Assembly: GCA_964425575.1 (NCBI GenBank)
Contig: CAYRMN010000026.1
Coordinates: 1 to 17,307 of the forward strand
DNA: 17,307 nt
Source of the DNA: CAYRMN01 sp964425575
GTDB lineage: Bacteria > Patescibacteriota > Patescibacteriia > 2-12-FULL-60-25
Direction of reading: 5' to 3'
Under the pieces are notes generated by a model. It was given only the letters and a program-made list of their open reading frames with translations. It was not told where the DNA came from and did not search any database. This document shows, piece after piece, positions 5,184 through 12,924 of the stretch. Each line of letters begins with the position of its first letter. Within the stretch, counting starts at the first letter, position 1. The translations under genes and the position numbers were made by a program.

Positions 5184-8045
5184 CTATTCCATTTTCACTG
5201 TCACTTTTGGCCCTGGATGCAGCAGTTTATCTTTGGTCGTGACCACAGCGTAGAGATAGTAGGTTCCAGGCGGTGGCGCAGTGTTCCAATTTACAGACAA
5301 AACAGATTGCTGTGGTGAGATCTCGGAGGCAAGGAGATGTGTGTCACCGGTTAAACTTTCTTCTTGAAAGATATCAACCTTGGTCACATCGGTCAGATCA
5401 GAAATGCTGGCGATGAGCGTGACGGGGAAGGACTCCTTAGTGTAGGTCGAATTGTTGGGCGGTGAGGTTAACGTAGCGCTGAGCGGCGCGTTGTCGGCGG
5501 TGAGATTGATGGTAGTTGAGGCGCTGCCGCGATTGCCGACATCATCAATCGCCGTGACAACGAGATCGTGAAATCCGATCCCTATTGAATTTGGAATGTG
5601 AGTATTGAAGTTCAGAATATTTCCAAGCGCCGCGCCTGTTAGCGTTCCATCGATCGAAACTTCAAAGCGCCTCACAATGCGCTGTGCTGCAACAGAGACT
5701 TGGATGAGAGGGTCTCTTGTATTGATGGTGGTATTTGGTGTTGGATTGAGCAGTATCACCTGCGGTTGATTTTGTATGGTATGAACATCATCTGTTTCTG
5801 TTGGAGGGGTGCTTGTTGAGGTCAGCCAGTTGTTGCGCTTAGCCCAGTCTTGTACACCGGCTTCCCAATTTGAAAATTGCGGGTCATTTGCAGGATCTGT
5901 CGGCATGGGTCCGGCTGGATCGTCTTTATCGATATACCACAATTCATTATGAGCTGCATGATAGGTTCGTTGTTCAATGAATTCTGGTGGCGTTGAACTC
6001 GTAGCAAGTTTTCCGCTGACTTTATCAATGGCCAATTTTGTTTCACCAGCTAAACCCTGTAAGAGTGGATTCGTACTAGAGGCTGGTTCTGGAGTAATGA
6101 ATTTTACGATAGGCAAGGCTTTTGTGGCACGTTTCATGAAGGCCTGCCAAATGGGCGCGGCAACCACTGAGCCGTCAGCCCCGTGTTTCATTTCTGTGTT
6201 GTCATTATTTCCAACCCATACGCCCGTCACAAGCTGTGGTGTATAGCCCATGGTCCAAGCATCACGGTAATTATTGGTCGTTCCTGTTTTGGCGGCGACT
6301 GGTCGATCAGGCAGAGTTAGGGCGTTCTTGGTGGTGAAGATGTACGCTCTGGCATTGTTGTCGCTTAAGACATCGGACAGTTCGCGTGCAATTTGAGGAT
6401 CGACGATTTGCTTTCCGTCGCTCGGTTTCCATTCTTCTAAGACCTTTCCGCTCGGATCTTCTACTTTAAGAATTGAGGCAAGAGGCTGTTGTTTTCCGTC
6501 ATTCGCAAATGCGGCGTAGGCGTGTGCATGCTCGATGAGCTTTACTTCTCCCCCACCCAAGACGAGCGATAAACCAAATCTGCTCCGATCTTGAAGTGTG
6601 GTGTAGCCAAGTTGTTCAGCAAAATCAAGCACGCGACCAATCCCAACAAGATACAGCATTTTTACCGCCGGAATATTCAGTGAACCTTGCAGCGCTTTAC
6701 GCGCCGACACAGGTCCATTTTCTTTTAGATCGTAGTTTTTTGGCGCATAGTCTTTCAGATCCGTTTTGAACGTCGTGTTTACATCCCACAACGTCATGCT
6801 TGGTGTATAGCCTTTGATAAAACCAGCCGCATAGACGATGGGTTTGAATGAAGAGCCAGGTTGTCTTGGGCTTAAGACGACATTAACTTGGCCATCGTGC
6901 GGGTCGTTAAAATCTTTTGACCCCACCATGGCAAGGACCTGACCCGTCTGAGCATCAAGAGCTACTAGGGCGCTATTATTGAATCCATATTTTTTTCCTC
7001 GTGCTTCAACACCATTTTTGACCTCCTCTTCTCCCGCTTGTTGCAGGCTCCAGTCGAGTGTTGTGATGACCCGCAGACCCCCTTGCTCCATCATACGTTG
7101 GCCATAGGTGTCTTTCAGTTGTGATTTGATGTAATCAACGAAGTGTGGGGCTTTAGTATTACCGACGCTTTTTGGGAGAATTTTTTTCAGTGTATCAATT
7201 TTTTTTGCCTCCTCGGCTTGAGCCGCAGTTATATATTTCTGCTCAACCATGAGATTTAAAATGAGGTGTTGTCGTTCGACGAGGTCTGTTCGATGATCTC
7301 CACGCAAGCCCGTTCCATAGGGAGAGTAGTAGTCTGTTGCTTGTGGGAGAGCAGCGAGCAACGCGCTCTCATCGAGAGTGAGGTCTTTAGCTTTTTTACC
7401 GAAAAAGTTCTCGGAGGCTGCTTCTATGCCGTACAGCGTTGAACCATACGGAATTTCATTCAAGTAAAGCTGCAGGATCTGTTCTTTGCTGTAGAGTCGC
7501 TCAATTTGGAGCGAAAGAATAATCTCTTTGAGTTTGCGGTTAAAGCTCTTCTCGTTGGTCAGGATGGCATTTTTTACAAATTGTTGCGTGAGTGTTGATG
7601 CGCCCTGCGCTTTTCGTCGTTGAATGACATCGACAATCACCGCCTTGATAAGGCGCTTGAAATTAATGCCATGATGCTCGTAAAATGTCTTGTCTTCCAC
7701 GGCGATCGTTGCCCACTTCATGGTATCAGGAATTTCGTTTAAGGCGACAAGCGTACGCTTTTCTTCTCCGTGGATCTCATAGAGAAGTGTTGATCCAGTG
7801 CGATCAAAAATTTTTGTGGATTGCGGTACCTCGCGTTCCATGAGTGTGTTCGGATTTGGGAGGTCTCGGCTGTACCAGGCTAATAACAAGGTCAAGGTGA
7901 GGGCTCCAATAAGGATGCCTGATCCTCCCAACGTCAAAATCCAAAGGAGAATTCGTTTTATGTGCCCTCGAGACGCGTTTTTTTTACGCCTCTCTTTCCA
8001 CCGTTGAAACGGCGACTGTTCTAACGAGGGTGATGGGGTAGGCAT
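5184..8045 (-). CDS. Class A penicillin-binding protein (PBP1A-type) with Ig-like C-terminus
   Basis: This 953-residue bifunctional enzyme polymerises glycan strands and cross-links peptides in peptidoglycan. It has a basic cytoplasmic tail (1-30) and one membrane helix at about 32-58. The GT51 transglycosylase has catalytic Glu in AVEDKTFYEHHG (E117), the GASTLTQQFVKN motif (148-159) and LNEIPYG with E197. The transpeptidase has SSFK (Ser398), SLN (455-457) and KTGTT (586-590). After about residue 660 comes a linker with proline- and threonine-rich stretches. Two Ig-like beta modules follow at about 775-865 and 870-950, which may bind wall or surface partners. All catalytic motifs are intact. 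It diverges from the 3D-domain protein, and a promoter lies at 8088-8116. Confidence 0.93.
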   Translation of the reverse strand: MPTPSPSLEQSPFQRWKERRKKNASRGHIKRILLWILTLGGSGILIGALTLTLLLAWYSRDLPNPNTLMEREVPQSTKIFDRTGSTLLYEIHGEEKRTLVALNEIPDTMKWATIAVEDKTFYEHHGINFKRLIKAVIVDVIQRRKAQGASTLTQQFVKNAILTNEKSFNRKLKEIILSLQIERLYSKEQILQLYLNEIPYGSTLYGIEAASENFFGKKAKDLTLDESALLAALPQATDYYSPYGTGLRGDHRTDLVERQHLILNLMVEQKYITAAQAEEAKKIDTLKKILPKSVGNTKAPHFVDYIKSQLKDTYGQRMMEQGGLRVITTLDWSLQQAGEEEVKNGVEARGKKYGFNNSALVALDAQTGQVLAMVGSKDFNDPHDGQVNVVLSPRQPGSSFKPIVYAAGFIKGYTPSMTLWDVNTTFKTDLKDYAPKNYDLKENGPVSARKALQGSLNIPAVKMLYLVGIGRVLDFAEQLGYTTLQDRSRFGLSLVLGGGEVKLIEHAHAYAAFANDGKQQPLASILKVEDPSGKVLEEWKPSDGKQIVDPQIARELSDVLSDNNARAYIFTTKNALTLPDRPVAAKTGTTNNYRDAWTMGYTPQLVTGVWVGNNDNTEMKHGADGSVVAAPIWQAFMKRATKALPIVKFITPEPASSTNPLLQGLAGETKLAIDKVSGKLATSSTPPEFIEQRTYHAAHNELWYIDKDDPAGPMPTDPANDPQFSNWEAGVQDWAKRNNWLTSTSTPPTETDDVHTIQNQPQVILLNPTPNTTINTRDPLIQVSVAAQRIVRRFEVSIDGTLTGAALGNILNFNTHIPNSIGIGFHDLVVTAIDDVGNRGSASTTINLTADNAPLSATLTSPPNNSTYTKESFPVTLIASISDLTDVTKVDIFQEESLTGDTHLLASEISPQQSVLSVNWNTAPPPGTYYLYAVVTTKDKLLHPGPKVTVKME

Positions 8046-8087
8046 AAAGATATGTTAAGATTTTTTGGCTTGATATAGCTAAAAATT

Positions 8088-8116
8088 AGCATACAACCCT
8101 TGACAAAAATGGTCAA
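8088..8116 (-). promoter_or_regulatory. Predicted promoter for the penicillin-binding protein, with an inverted repeat
   Basis: On the minus strand TTGACC (8116-8111), a 17-base spacer and TATGCT (8093-8088) form a good sigma-70-type promoter 43 bases before the ATG. The -35 lies inside the inverted repeat TTGAC...GTCAA at 8100-8116, which could be an operator. That role is inferred from symmetry only. Confidence 0.5.
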
Positions 8117-8143
8117 ATGTACCAAACTTCTTTGTCAGGACTG

Positions 8144-8168
8144 ATAAGCCACCACCACGGTGGTTTTT
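8144..8168 (+). terminator. Hairpin with T tract in the leader of the 3D-domain gene
   Basis: CCACC, loop ACCAC, and GGTGG, with flanking A-T and G-T pairs, precede TTTTTT. It lies about 15 bases upstream of the ATG at 8184. It has terminator form and could attenuate transcription entering the gene, or stop transcripts from upstream. Exact stem pairing is ambiguous because of the CCA repeats. Confidence 0.5.
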
Positions 8169-8183
8169 TGGTCCAAGAATCGT

Positions 8184-8807
8184 ATGAATATTCTCAAAAA
8201 TGCATTTCATGTTACGCCCGGAACTCGTCGCATTATCGTTATGCTGATTTCTATCGTAACCTTGAATTCCGTTCAGACTCCTGTAGCAAAAGCAGCTGAG
8301 GTTCCCCTTGAGACAGTTGCTCTGGCTATAACGGATGAGTTCAGCGTAGCTGACACAACTAAAGCACGAGGAATCATTTTGCAGGACGAACCTCTTCCTA
8401 TTGAGATAAAGGTGAAAGCGTCTCTTCCCATCGCTAAAAAGGCTTCTCATTTAAAATTGAAGAATGCTGATGCGCCAGATACTGACACACAGCTTCAGCG
8501 ATCTGATGATTCCGCCAGGCGCTCCATGATTGTGGCGGCTACTGCCTATACCTCTGATCCGGCTGAAACCGACTCCACCCCGTTCATCACCGCCAATGGA
8601 ACTCGAGTGCGTGATGGTATTATTGCCGCCAATTTTCTTCGCTTCGGTACACGTGTGCGCATTCCTCAATATTACGGTGATAAGGTTTTTGTAGTGACCG
8701 ACCGCATGAATCCGAAGTTTAATGAACGTATTGATATTTGGATGAACGACAAAGCGCAGGCCTATGCTTGGGGTGTCCGTCGAGTGAAGATCGAAGTCTT
8801 GCCATAA
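8184..8807 (+). CDS. Exported 3D-domain protein (cell-wall lytic-type)
   Basis: This is a 207-residue exported protein. A signal peptide has a positively charged start, hydrophobic core IIVMLISIVTLNSV (about 17-30) and probable cleavage after AKA (about 37). A charged linker follows. A C-terminal 3D (double-psi beta barrel) domain runs from about 117 to 206: ATAYTSDP, ITANGTRVRDGIIAANF, RFGTRVRIP, VVTDRMNP, ERIDIWM and WGVRRVKIEVL. 3D domains occur in MltA and YabE/Rpf-like proteins that cut or bind peptidoglycan. The Asp residues in VTDRM and RIDIW are present. I chose the ATG at 8184 because a GTG at 8160 lies inside the upstream hairpin. It is divergent from the penicillin-binding protein, so joint control of wall synthesis and remodelling is plausible. 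Confidence 0.88.
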   Translation: MNILKNAFHVTPGTRRIIVMLISIVTLNSVQTPVAKAAEVPLETVALAITDEFSVADTTKARGIILQDEPLPIEIKVKASLPIAKKASHLKLKNADAPDTDTQLQRSDDSARRSMIVAATAYTSDPAETDSTPFITANGTRVRDGIIAANFLRFGTRVRIPQYYGDKVFVVTDRMNPKFNERIDIWMNDKAQAYAWGVRRVKIEVLP

Positions 8808-8840
8808 AAGAACCCAAAAAAGACATCCTTAATGGTGGCC

Positions 8841-8865
8841 GTAGGGACGGATTGATGTGTCCGCC
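8841..8865. repeat. GTAGGGACG hairpin repeat, copy 3
   Basis: GTAGGGACGGATTGATGTGT followed by CCGCC is a degenerate member of the widespread GTAGGGGCGGAC...GTCCGCCC repeat type. Inner bases GGAC and GTCC can pair. It lies between the 3D-domain gene and tRNA-Cys. Confidence 0.5.
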
Positions 8866-8973
8866 TCTGTCTCGACAAATCGCTTCATGATTGTTACGCT
8901 TTTGTCCGCAGCGTGAGTGATGGGAACATCTCTTCCGATGGGAGGGCTGTGCCCTGTCGCCCATGAGTAACAG

Positions 8974-9048
8974 GGCGTGGTAGCCAAGTGGTAAGGCAGG
9001 AGTCTGCAAAACTCTTATGCGCCGGTTCAATTCCGGCCCACGCCTCCA
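8974..9048 (+). tRNA. trnC: tRNA-Cys (GCA)
   Basis: The cloverleaf closes fully. The acceptor GGCGTGG pairs with CCACGCC, followed by discriminator T and an encoded CCA. The anticodon loop CTGCAAA gives anticodon GCA. The T arm is GCCGG-TTCAATT-CCGGC. The gene is 75 bases long. The spurious reverse-strand ORFs over it come from tRNA sequence read backwards. Confidence 0.96.
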
Positions 9049-9055
9049 ACGCATA

Positions 9056-9174
9056 AGCTTGCCTATTTGGCGATCTTCGGGCGCTTCGCTCAGAAAAAGC
9101 CTCACCGCTATTCTCATAGCGCCTACGTTTTTTCTGAGCTCCAGCATCCCGAATCTCATCCAAATGGGCAAGCT
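9056..9174 (+). other. 119-nt imperfect hairpin in the tRNA-Cys trailer
   Basis: The left arm has AGCTTGCC-ATTTGG, TTCGGG and GCTCAGAAAAA in order. The right arm has their exact complements, TTTTTTCTGAGC, CCCGAA and CCAAAT-GGCAAGC, in reverse order. Short unpaired internal loops separate the paired blocks, and CGCTAT/ATAGCG closes the tip. It begins 8 bases after tRNA-Cys and ends 22 bases before a terminator, so it is probably transcribed with the tRNA. It could be a structured RNA or a small MITE-like element. It matches no RNA family that I recognise. Confidence 0.6.
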
Positions 9175-9195
9175 CTAAACGCGATCAGTTCAAAT

Positions 9196-9221
9196 ACAGC
9201 CCAAGTGGGCTGTTTTCTGTT
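9196..9221 (+). terminator. Rho-independent terminator after tRNA-Cys
   Basis: ACAGCCC (9196-9202), loop AAGT and GGGCTGT (9207-9213) form a perfect 7-bp stem followed by TTTCTGTT. It probably ends the tRNA-Cys/hairpin transcript, and lies 13 bases before the phosphodiesterase gene ATG. Confidence 0.75.
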
Positions 9222-9233
9222 ACACTGTTGGCC

Positions 9234-9926
9234 ATGTTGGTTTTTGCGCATCGAGGCATTCATGATCGGACTATTGCCGAAAATACGCTGATTGCGTTTC
9301 AGCGGGCGTTGTCTTATCCGATTGATGGCATTGAGCTCGACGTACGCGTATCACGAGATAAACGGTTGGTTGTTACCCATGATAAACGATTAGATCGCAT
9401 GGCTGGAGATGCGAGAAATGTAAGCGATCTTCCTGTGAGCAGGTTACGGGAACTGCCGTTACGTGGACAGGGATTCATTCCAACACTGGAAGAGGTTCTT
9501 GACATGATTCCAGCATCTCTCCTTGTAGATATTGAAATCAAAGAGCGAGACACGATTGAACCATTAATAAAAATTCTTCAAAGCGATCGTGTGTTGCAAG
9601 CAAGAGTCATGATCTCTTCATTTATTTTTGATGCACTACTACAGGTAAGAAAGGCTCTTCCCGACATGCGTCTTTTGTCTCTCAATCGACGCTGGCCCTT
9701 GCTCCAAAAAGAGCGTATGTGGTCCAGATTAAAAACAGTAGAACCTTGGGGCGTTGGTTTTCCAGTTAGCATCCTGAATCAGCGCCGTGTACATGTGCTG
9801 CGTGAGCAGGGCTGGCAGTCGGTGGCGTGGGATCTTCAGCACTTTACCCGTGAAGCGAAGAAAATGGCTAAACTCAATGTTGATATCGCCATTACGTTTA
9901 ATCCAGATACGATTCGACACGCTTGA
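9234..9926 (+). CDS. Glycerophosphodiester phosphodiesterase
   Basis: This 230-residue TIM-barrel enzyme of the GDPD family hydrolyses glycerophosphodiesters to sn-glycerol 3-phosphate and an alcohol. The catalytic signature is intact: FAHRG with H6 and R7, ENTLIAF at 16-22, GIELDVR with E34 and D36, and VVTHD with H49. The later metal-binding glutamate lies in VDIEIKE. No signal peptide is seen, so it is cytoplasmic. I chose the ATG at 9234 over the TTG at 9228, which adds only two residues. It could recycle phospholipid head groups. Its substrate cannot be told from sequence. Confidence 0.9.
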   Translation: MLVFAHRGIHDRTIAENTLIAFQRALSYPIDGIELDVRVSRDKRLVVTHDKRLDRMAGDARNVSDLPVSRLRELPLRGQGFIPTLEEVLDMIPASLLVDIEIKERDTIEPLIKILQSDRVLQARVMISSFIFDALLQVRKALPDMRLLSLNRRWPLLQKERMWSRLKTVEPWGVGFPVSILNQRRVHVLREQGWQSVAWDLQHFTREAKKMAKLNVDIAITFNPDTIRHA

Positions 9927-9928
9927 AC

Positions 9929-9971
9929 CCCGAGTGACCTGACCCACGGTCGCCCGGGCGTTTTCTTTTTT
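9929..9971 (+). terminator. Terminator of the phosphodiesterase gene
   Basis: CCCGAGTGACC (9929-9939), an 8-base loop and GGTCGCCCGGG (9948-9958) form an 11-bp stem with one mismatch and one G-U pair. It runs into CGTTTTCTTTTTT. It lies directly after the stop codon. Confidence 0.75.
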
Positions 9972-10018
9972 AAGGATTTTTCGTTGCCCATTCGGTCTTC
10001 TTATTATACCGTGGTGAC

Positions 10019-12703
10019 ATGTCCACAAAACTTCAGAATGAAACTGCACTTGTTATTGATGCAAACGCGCTAATCCATCGGGCGTGGCATGCGCTGCCGC
10101 CGCTTAGTGCGCCAGATGGTCGTTTGGTGAATGCTGTGTACGGATTTGCATCCGTGCTCCTGAAGATTTTAGCGAGTGAACGACCGACGTATTTAGTCGT
10201 GTGTTGGGATACGCCAGAAACCACCTTTCGTCATGAAGCGAATAAGGAATATAAGGCACAGCGTGAATCACAGCCGGATGAATTCTATGCGCAGATTCCT
10301 TGGACGCAGGAGGTGGTAACGGTACTCGGTGGAACGAATGTTGAGTTGCCTGGGTATGAGGCAGATGATTTATTAGGTACATACGCAGCGTTGGCTGCAA
10401 AAAAACATATTCAGGTTACGCTACTCACCAGTGATCGTGATGCCTATCAGTTGATTGGTCCGCTGGTGCGCGTCATGGCTTTTAAGAAAGGGGTAAGCGA
10501 TACCGTCATTTATGATGAAAAGATGTTGAAAGAAGTGACTGGGCTTACGCCAGAACAAATTCCGGATTATAAGGCACTGCGTGGTGACGCCTCAGATAAT
10601 TTAAAAGGTGTATCTGGCATTGGAGAAAAGACGGCAACGGATTTGATTCAAACATATAAAAATTTGGATGGAGTATTGAAGGCTGCGAAAGATACGAAGA
10701 GCGCTCTCTCCCCTTCTGTGCGTCAAAAATTGATAGCCGGTGAGCAGATTGCTCGCGAAACTCTGCCAATCGTGCGGATTGTGTGCGATGCCCCAATCCC
10801 AATTCTTCTAGAGCAAACTCGTCGTCGCCCGGTACAGGAAGACGAACTCAGCCGTGTGTTTTTAGAATTTGGATTCAAGACGCTTCTCGCACGCGCACTG
10901 GGAAAGAACTCCCCGCTATCCCCTATGACAAAAAGAGAGGGCGCTGTCGGAGCATCCCCTATTCATCAAAGGGAGCTGGAGGGAGTTATCCCGGTGGTTG
11001 ATTTTGATGCTTTTATCGCGCATGTTCGTTCAGAGAAATTTTTGATCATTCATCCGCTCGAGATTTTACAAAATAATTTATTTGCCGTGACACCGTCCCT
11101 TGCTCTCGGGACAGCGACGCAGACACTCATCCTTTCAACTGATCAATTAAAAGACGCGAATGTCATCGATGAGTTGAAGCAGATTTTGGCTGCGACAGAA
11201 CTAAAAAAAATCGGACACAATTTAAAGCATTGCTGGCACTGGGCCAAGCGTCATGGATTTGAATTGCGGGGTCTTGAGTTTGATACAGAGCTCGCCGCCT
11301 ATCTGCTCTCAGCCGGTGATCGTGCCTATGAGCTTCGTACACTGGCCATGGCTCGTCTCGGACTCACGATTCCAGATACGGATGAACGCCCTGTAGTTGA
11401 AATTGAAGCGATCAGAGGCTTACGAGGTTTCTTTGTAAAGGAGCTGAAAGAACAACGCTTGGTCGATATTCTGGAACGCTTTGAAATGCCACTCGTTCCT
11501 GTGTTGGCTCAAATGGAAGCGTATGGAATTTTGATTGATCGCAAACATTTCAAGCAGGTTGAAGGCGATTTTCGCATCACGAAAGCGCAGCTTGAAAAAG
11601 ACATGACTGAGTTAGTCGGGCAGTCATTTAACCCGGCTTCCCCGCAACAGTTGGCACACGTTCTGTTTGAAGTATTGAAGATTCCGACCAAAGGCATCAA
11701 GCGTGGAAAAACAGGTTTCTCGACGGCTGCGCCCGAATTAGAAAAACTGGAAGGCGTTCATCCACTCATTGAAAAGATTGGTCAATATCGTGAAGTTGCC
11801 AAGCTATTATCAACGTACGTTGAAACGCTTCCTGCTCTTGCTGATGCAGAGGGACGTGTACACACGACGTATAATCAGGCACTTGCCGCAACTGGTCGCC
11901 TATCTTCGTCAGATCCGAATCTCCAGAATATTCCTGCACGTACGGAGCTTGGGCGAAAAATTCGACGAGGTTTTATTGCTGCACCTGGGTACCGTTTATT
12001 ATCCTGCGATTATTCGCAGATTGAATTGCGCGTGATCGCTGCGTTATCGAAAGATGAGCAAATGCTGGACGCGTTTTATAAAGGGCTAGATATTCATACG
12101 GCGACAGCTGCAGCGATTTGGAAGGTACCACTTGAAAGCGTTACGCCAGATCAGCGTCGCGCGGCGAAGACCATCAACTTCGGGATTATTTACGGACAGG
12201 GGCCGCAGGCGCTATCAAAGGGAGCTGGCATTTCATTTGAGGAGGCAAAACGCTTTATAGCAGAGTATTTTCAAGTGTACTTTGGCGTGAAAGCCTATTT
12301 GGATGGCACGAAAGCCTTGGCTCATGCGCAGGGGTATGTTGAAACGCTTTTCGGTCGGCGTCGTCCGGTGCCAGATATTAACTCTCCCCTGCCTCAGCTG
12401 CGTGCGGCGGCTGAACGTATGGCGATTAATATGCCCGTGCAGGGCACAGCTACAGCTGATATCATGAAGCTGGCCATGATCGAAGTTGCGCGACGCCTTT
12501 CATCAATTTCAGCTGGAACGCGTCTTCTTTTACAGGTGCATGATGAATTGGTTTTTGAAGTTCCAGAAGATGAGATTGAGCATGTAATGCCTCAACTTGT
12601 TGAGATTATGCAGACCGTGGCAAAGATTGGGGTGCCGTTGATTGTTGATGCAAAGGAGGGAAAGAATTGGGATGAAATGAAGAAGGTCGCTACGACGCAG
12701 TGA
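10019..12703 (+). CDS. polA: DNA polymerase I, with a degenerate 3'-5' exonuclease site
   Basis: This 894-residue enzyme processes Okazaki fragments and fills repair gaps. The 5' nuclease domain (about 1-290) has VIDAN (D13-14), EADD (114-117), TSDRDAYQ and GDASDNLKGVSGIGEKTA with its metal-binding aspartates. The middle exonuclease-like domain (about 325-490) lacks the DxE pair, with FLIIHPLEI in its place. The later Asp in the NLKYD-like motif is Cys (GHNLKHCWHW), so proofreading is probably inactive. The polymerase domain has motif A DYSQIELR (D664), motif B RRAAKTINFGIIYG and motif C VHDE (H841). The fingers Phe in motif B indicates normal dideoxynucleotide discrimination. A TATTAT at 10002 may be its -10. 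The gene is full length. Confidence 0.97.
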   Translation: MSTKLQNETALVIDANALIHRAWHALPPLSAPDGRLVNAVYGFASVLLKILASERPTYLVVCWDTPETTFRHEANKEYKAQRESQPDEFYAQIPWTQEVVTVLGGTNVELPGYEADDLLGTYAALAAKKHIQVTLLTSDRDAYQLIGPLVRVMAFKKGVSDTVIYDEKMLKEVTGLTPEQIPDYKALRGDASDNLKGVSGIGEKTATDLIQTYKNLDGVLKAAKDTKSALSPSVRQKLIAGEQIARETLPIVRIVCDAPIPILLEQTRRRPVQEDELSRVFLEFGFKTLLARALGKNSPLSPMTKREGAVGASPIHQRELEGVIPVVDFDAFIAHVRSEKFLIIHPLEILQNNLFAVTPSLALGTATQTLILSTDQLKDANVIDELKQILAATELKKIGHNLKHCWHWAKRHGFELRGLEFDTELAAYLLSAGDRAYELRTLAMARLGLTIPDTDERPVVEIEAIRGLRGFFVKELKEQRLVDILERFEMPLVPVLAQMEAYGILIDRKHFKQVEGDFRITKAQLEKDMTELVGQSFNPASPQQLAHVLFEVLKIPTKGIKRGKTGFSTAAPELEKLEGVHPLIEKIGQYREVAKLLSTYVETLPALADAEGRVHTTYNQALAATGRLSSSDPNLQNIPARTELGRKIRRGFIAAPGYRLLSCDYSQIELRVIAALSKDEQMLDAFYKGLDIHTATAAAIWKVPLESVTPDQRRAAKTINFGIIYGQGPQALSKGAGISFEEAKRFIAEYFQVYFGVKAYLDGTKALAHAQGYVETLFGRRRPVPDINSPLPQLRAAAERMAINMPVQGTATADIMKLAMIEVARRLSSISAGTRLLLQVHDELVFEVPEDEIEHVMPQLVEIMQTVAKIGVPLIVDAKEGKNWDEMKKVATTQ

Positions 12704-12744
12704 TGTGTGTGCTGCAGATCGCTTCGCTGGGAGATTTTGCCTGT

Positions 12745-12793
12745 GTCGTCCTGAGCGGAGGCGTTTGACGCCGTAGTCGAAGGATCTACCCTG
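12745..12793 (+). repeat. Dispersed repeat copy, GTCGTCCTGA...GAAGGATCT family
   Basis: It begins GTCGTCCTGAGCGGAGGCG, contains the stem GGCG-TTTGA-CGCC, and ends GAAGGATCTACCCTG. It faces the inverted copy at 12813-12883, so the two can fold together. It lies between polA and holA. Confidence 0.6.
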
Positions 12794-12812
12794 TTTTCAA
12801 TTGCCCCGCAGA

Positions 12813-12883
12813 GAGGATCCTTCTGAGCCAGAGGCTCATCAGCCTTAGGCTGAGACTCGCGGACTCGCTCAGGACGACAGGGT
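12813..12883 (-). repeat. Dispersed repeat copy, inverted
   Basis: Read on the minus strand it begins CCCTGTCGTCCTGAGCGAGTC and ends AGAAGGATCC. It pairs with the copy at 12745-12793. The pair makes up most of the 221-base polA-holA spacer, which contains no recognisable gene. Confidence 0.6.
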
Positions 12884-12924
12884 ATACATTTTCATATCCT
12901 GGGACGATGAGGTAAGCTCTTAAT

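Noticed and set aside
8719..9171. Minus-strand ORFs over tRNA-Cys
   Set aside because: Their recognisable-looking stretch (ELNRR.. / GIEPAH..) is reversed tRNA sequence, a common spurious protein. The same applies to 14767-14967 over tRNA-Ala.
9049..9174. Integron attC site or tRNA-associated attachment site
   Set aside because: The hairpin lacks the RYYYAAC/GTTRRRY ends, and there is no integrase gene or direct repeat of the tRNA 3' end.
12701..12703. TGA recoded to glycine, as in some CPR lineages
   Set aside because: TGA ends several genes at the expected length (polA, the phosphodiesterase), and no conserved protein needs readthrough of TGA.
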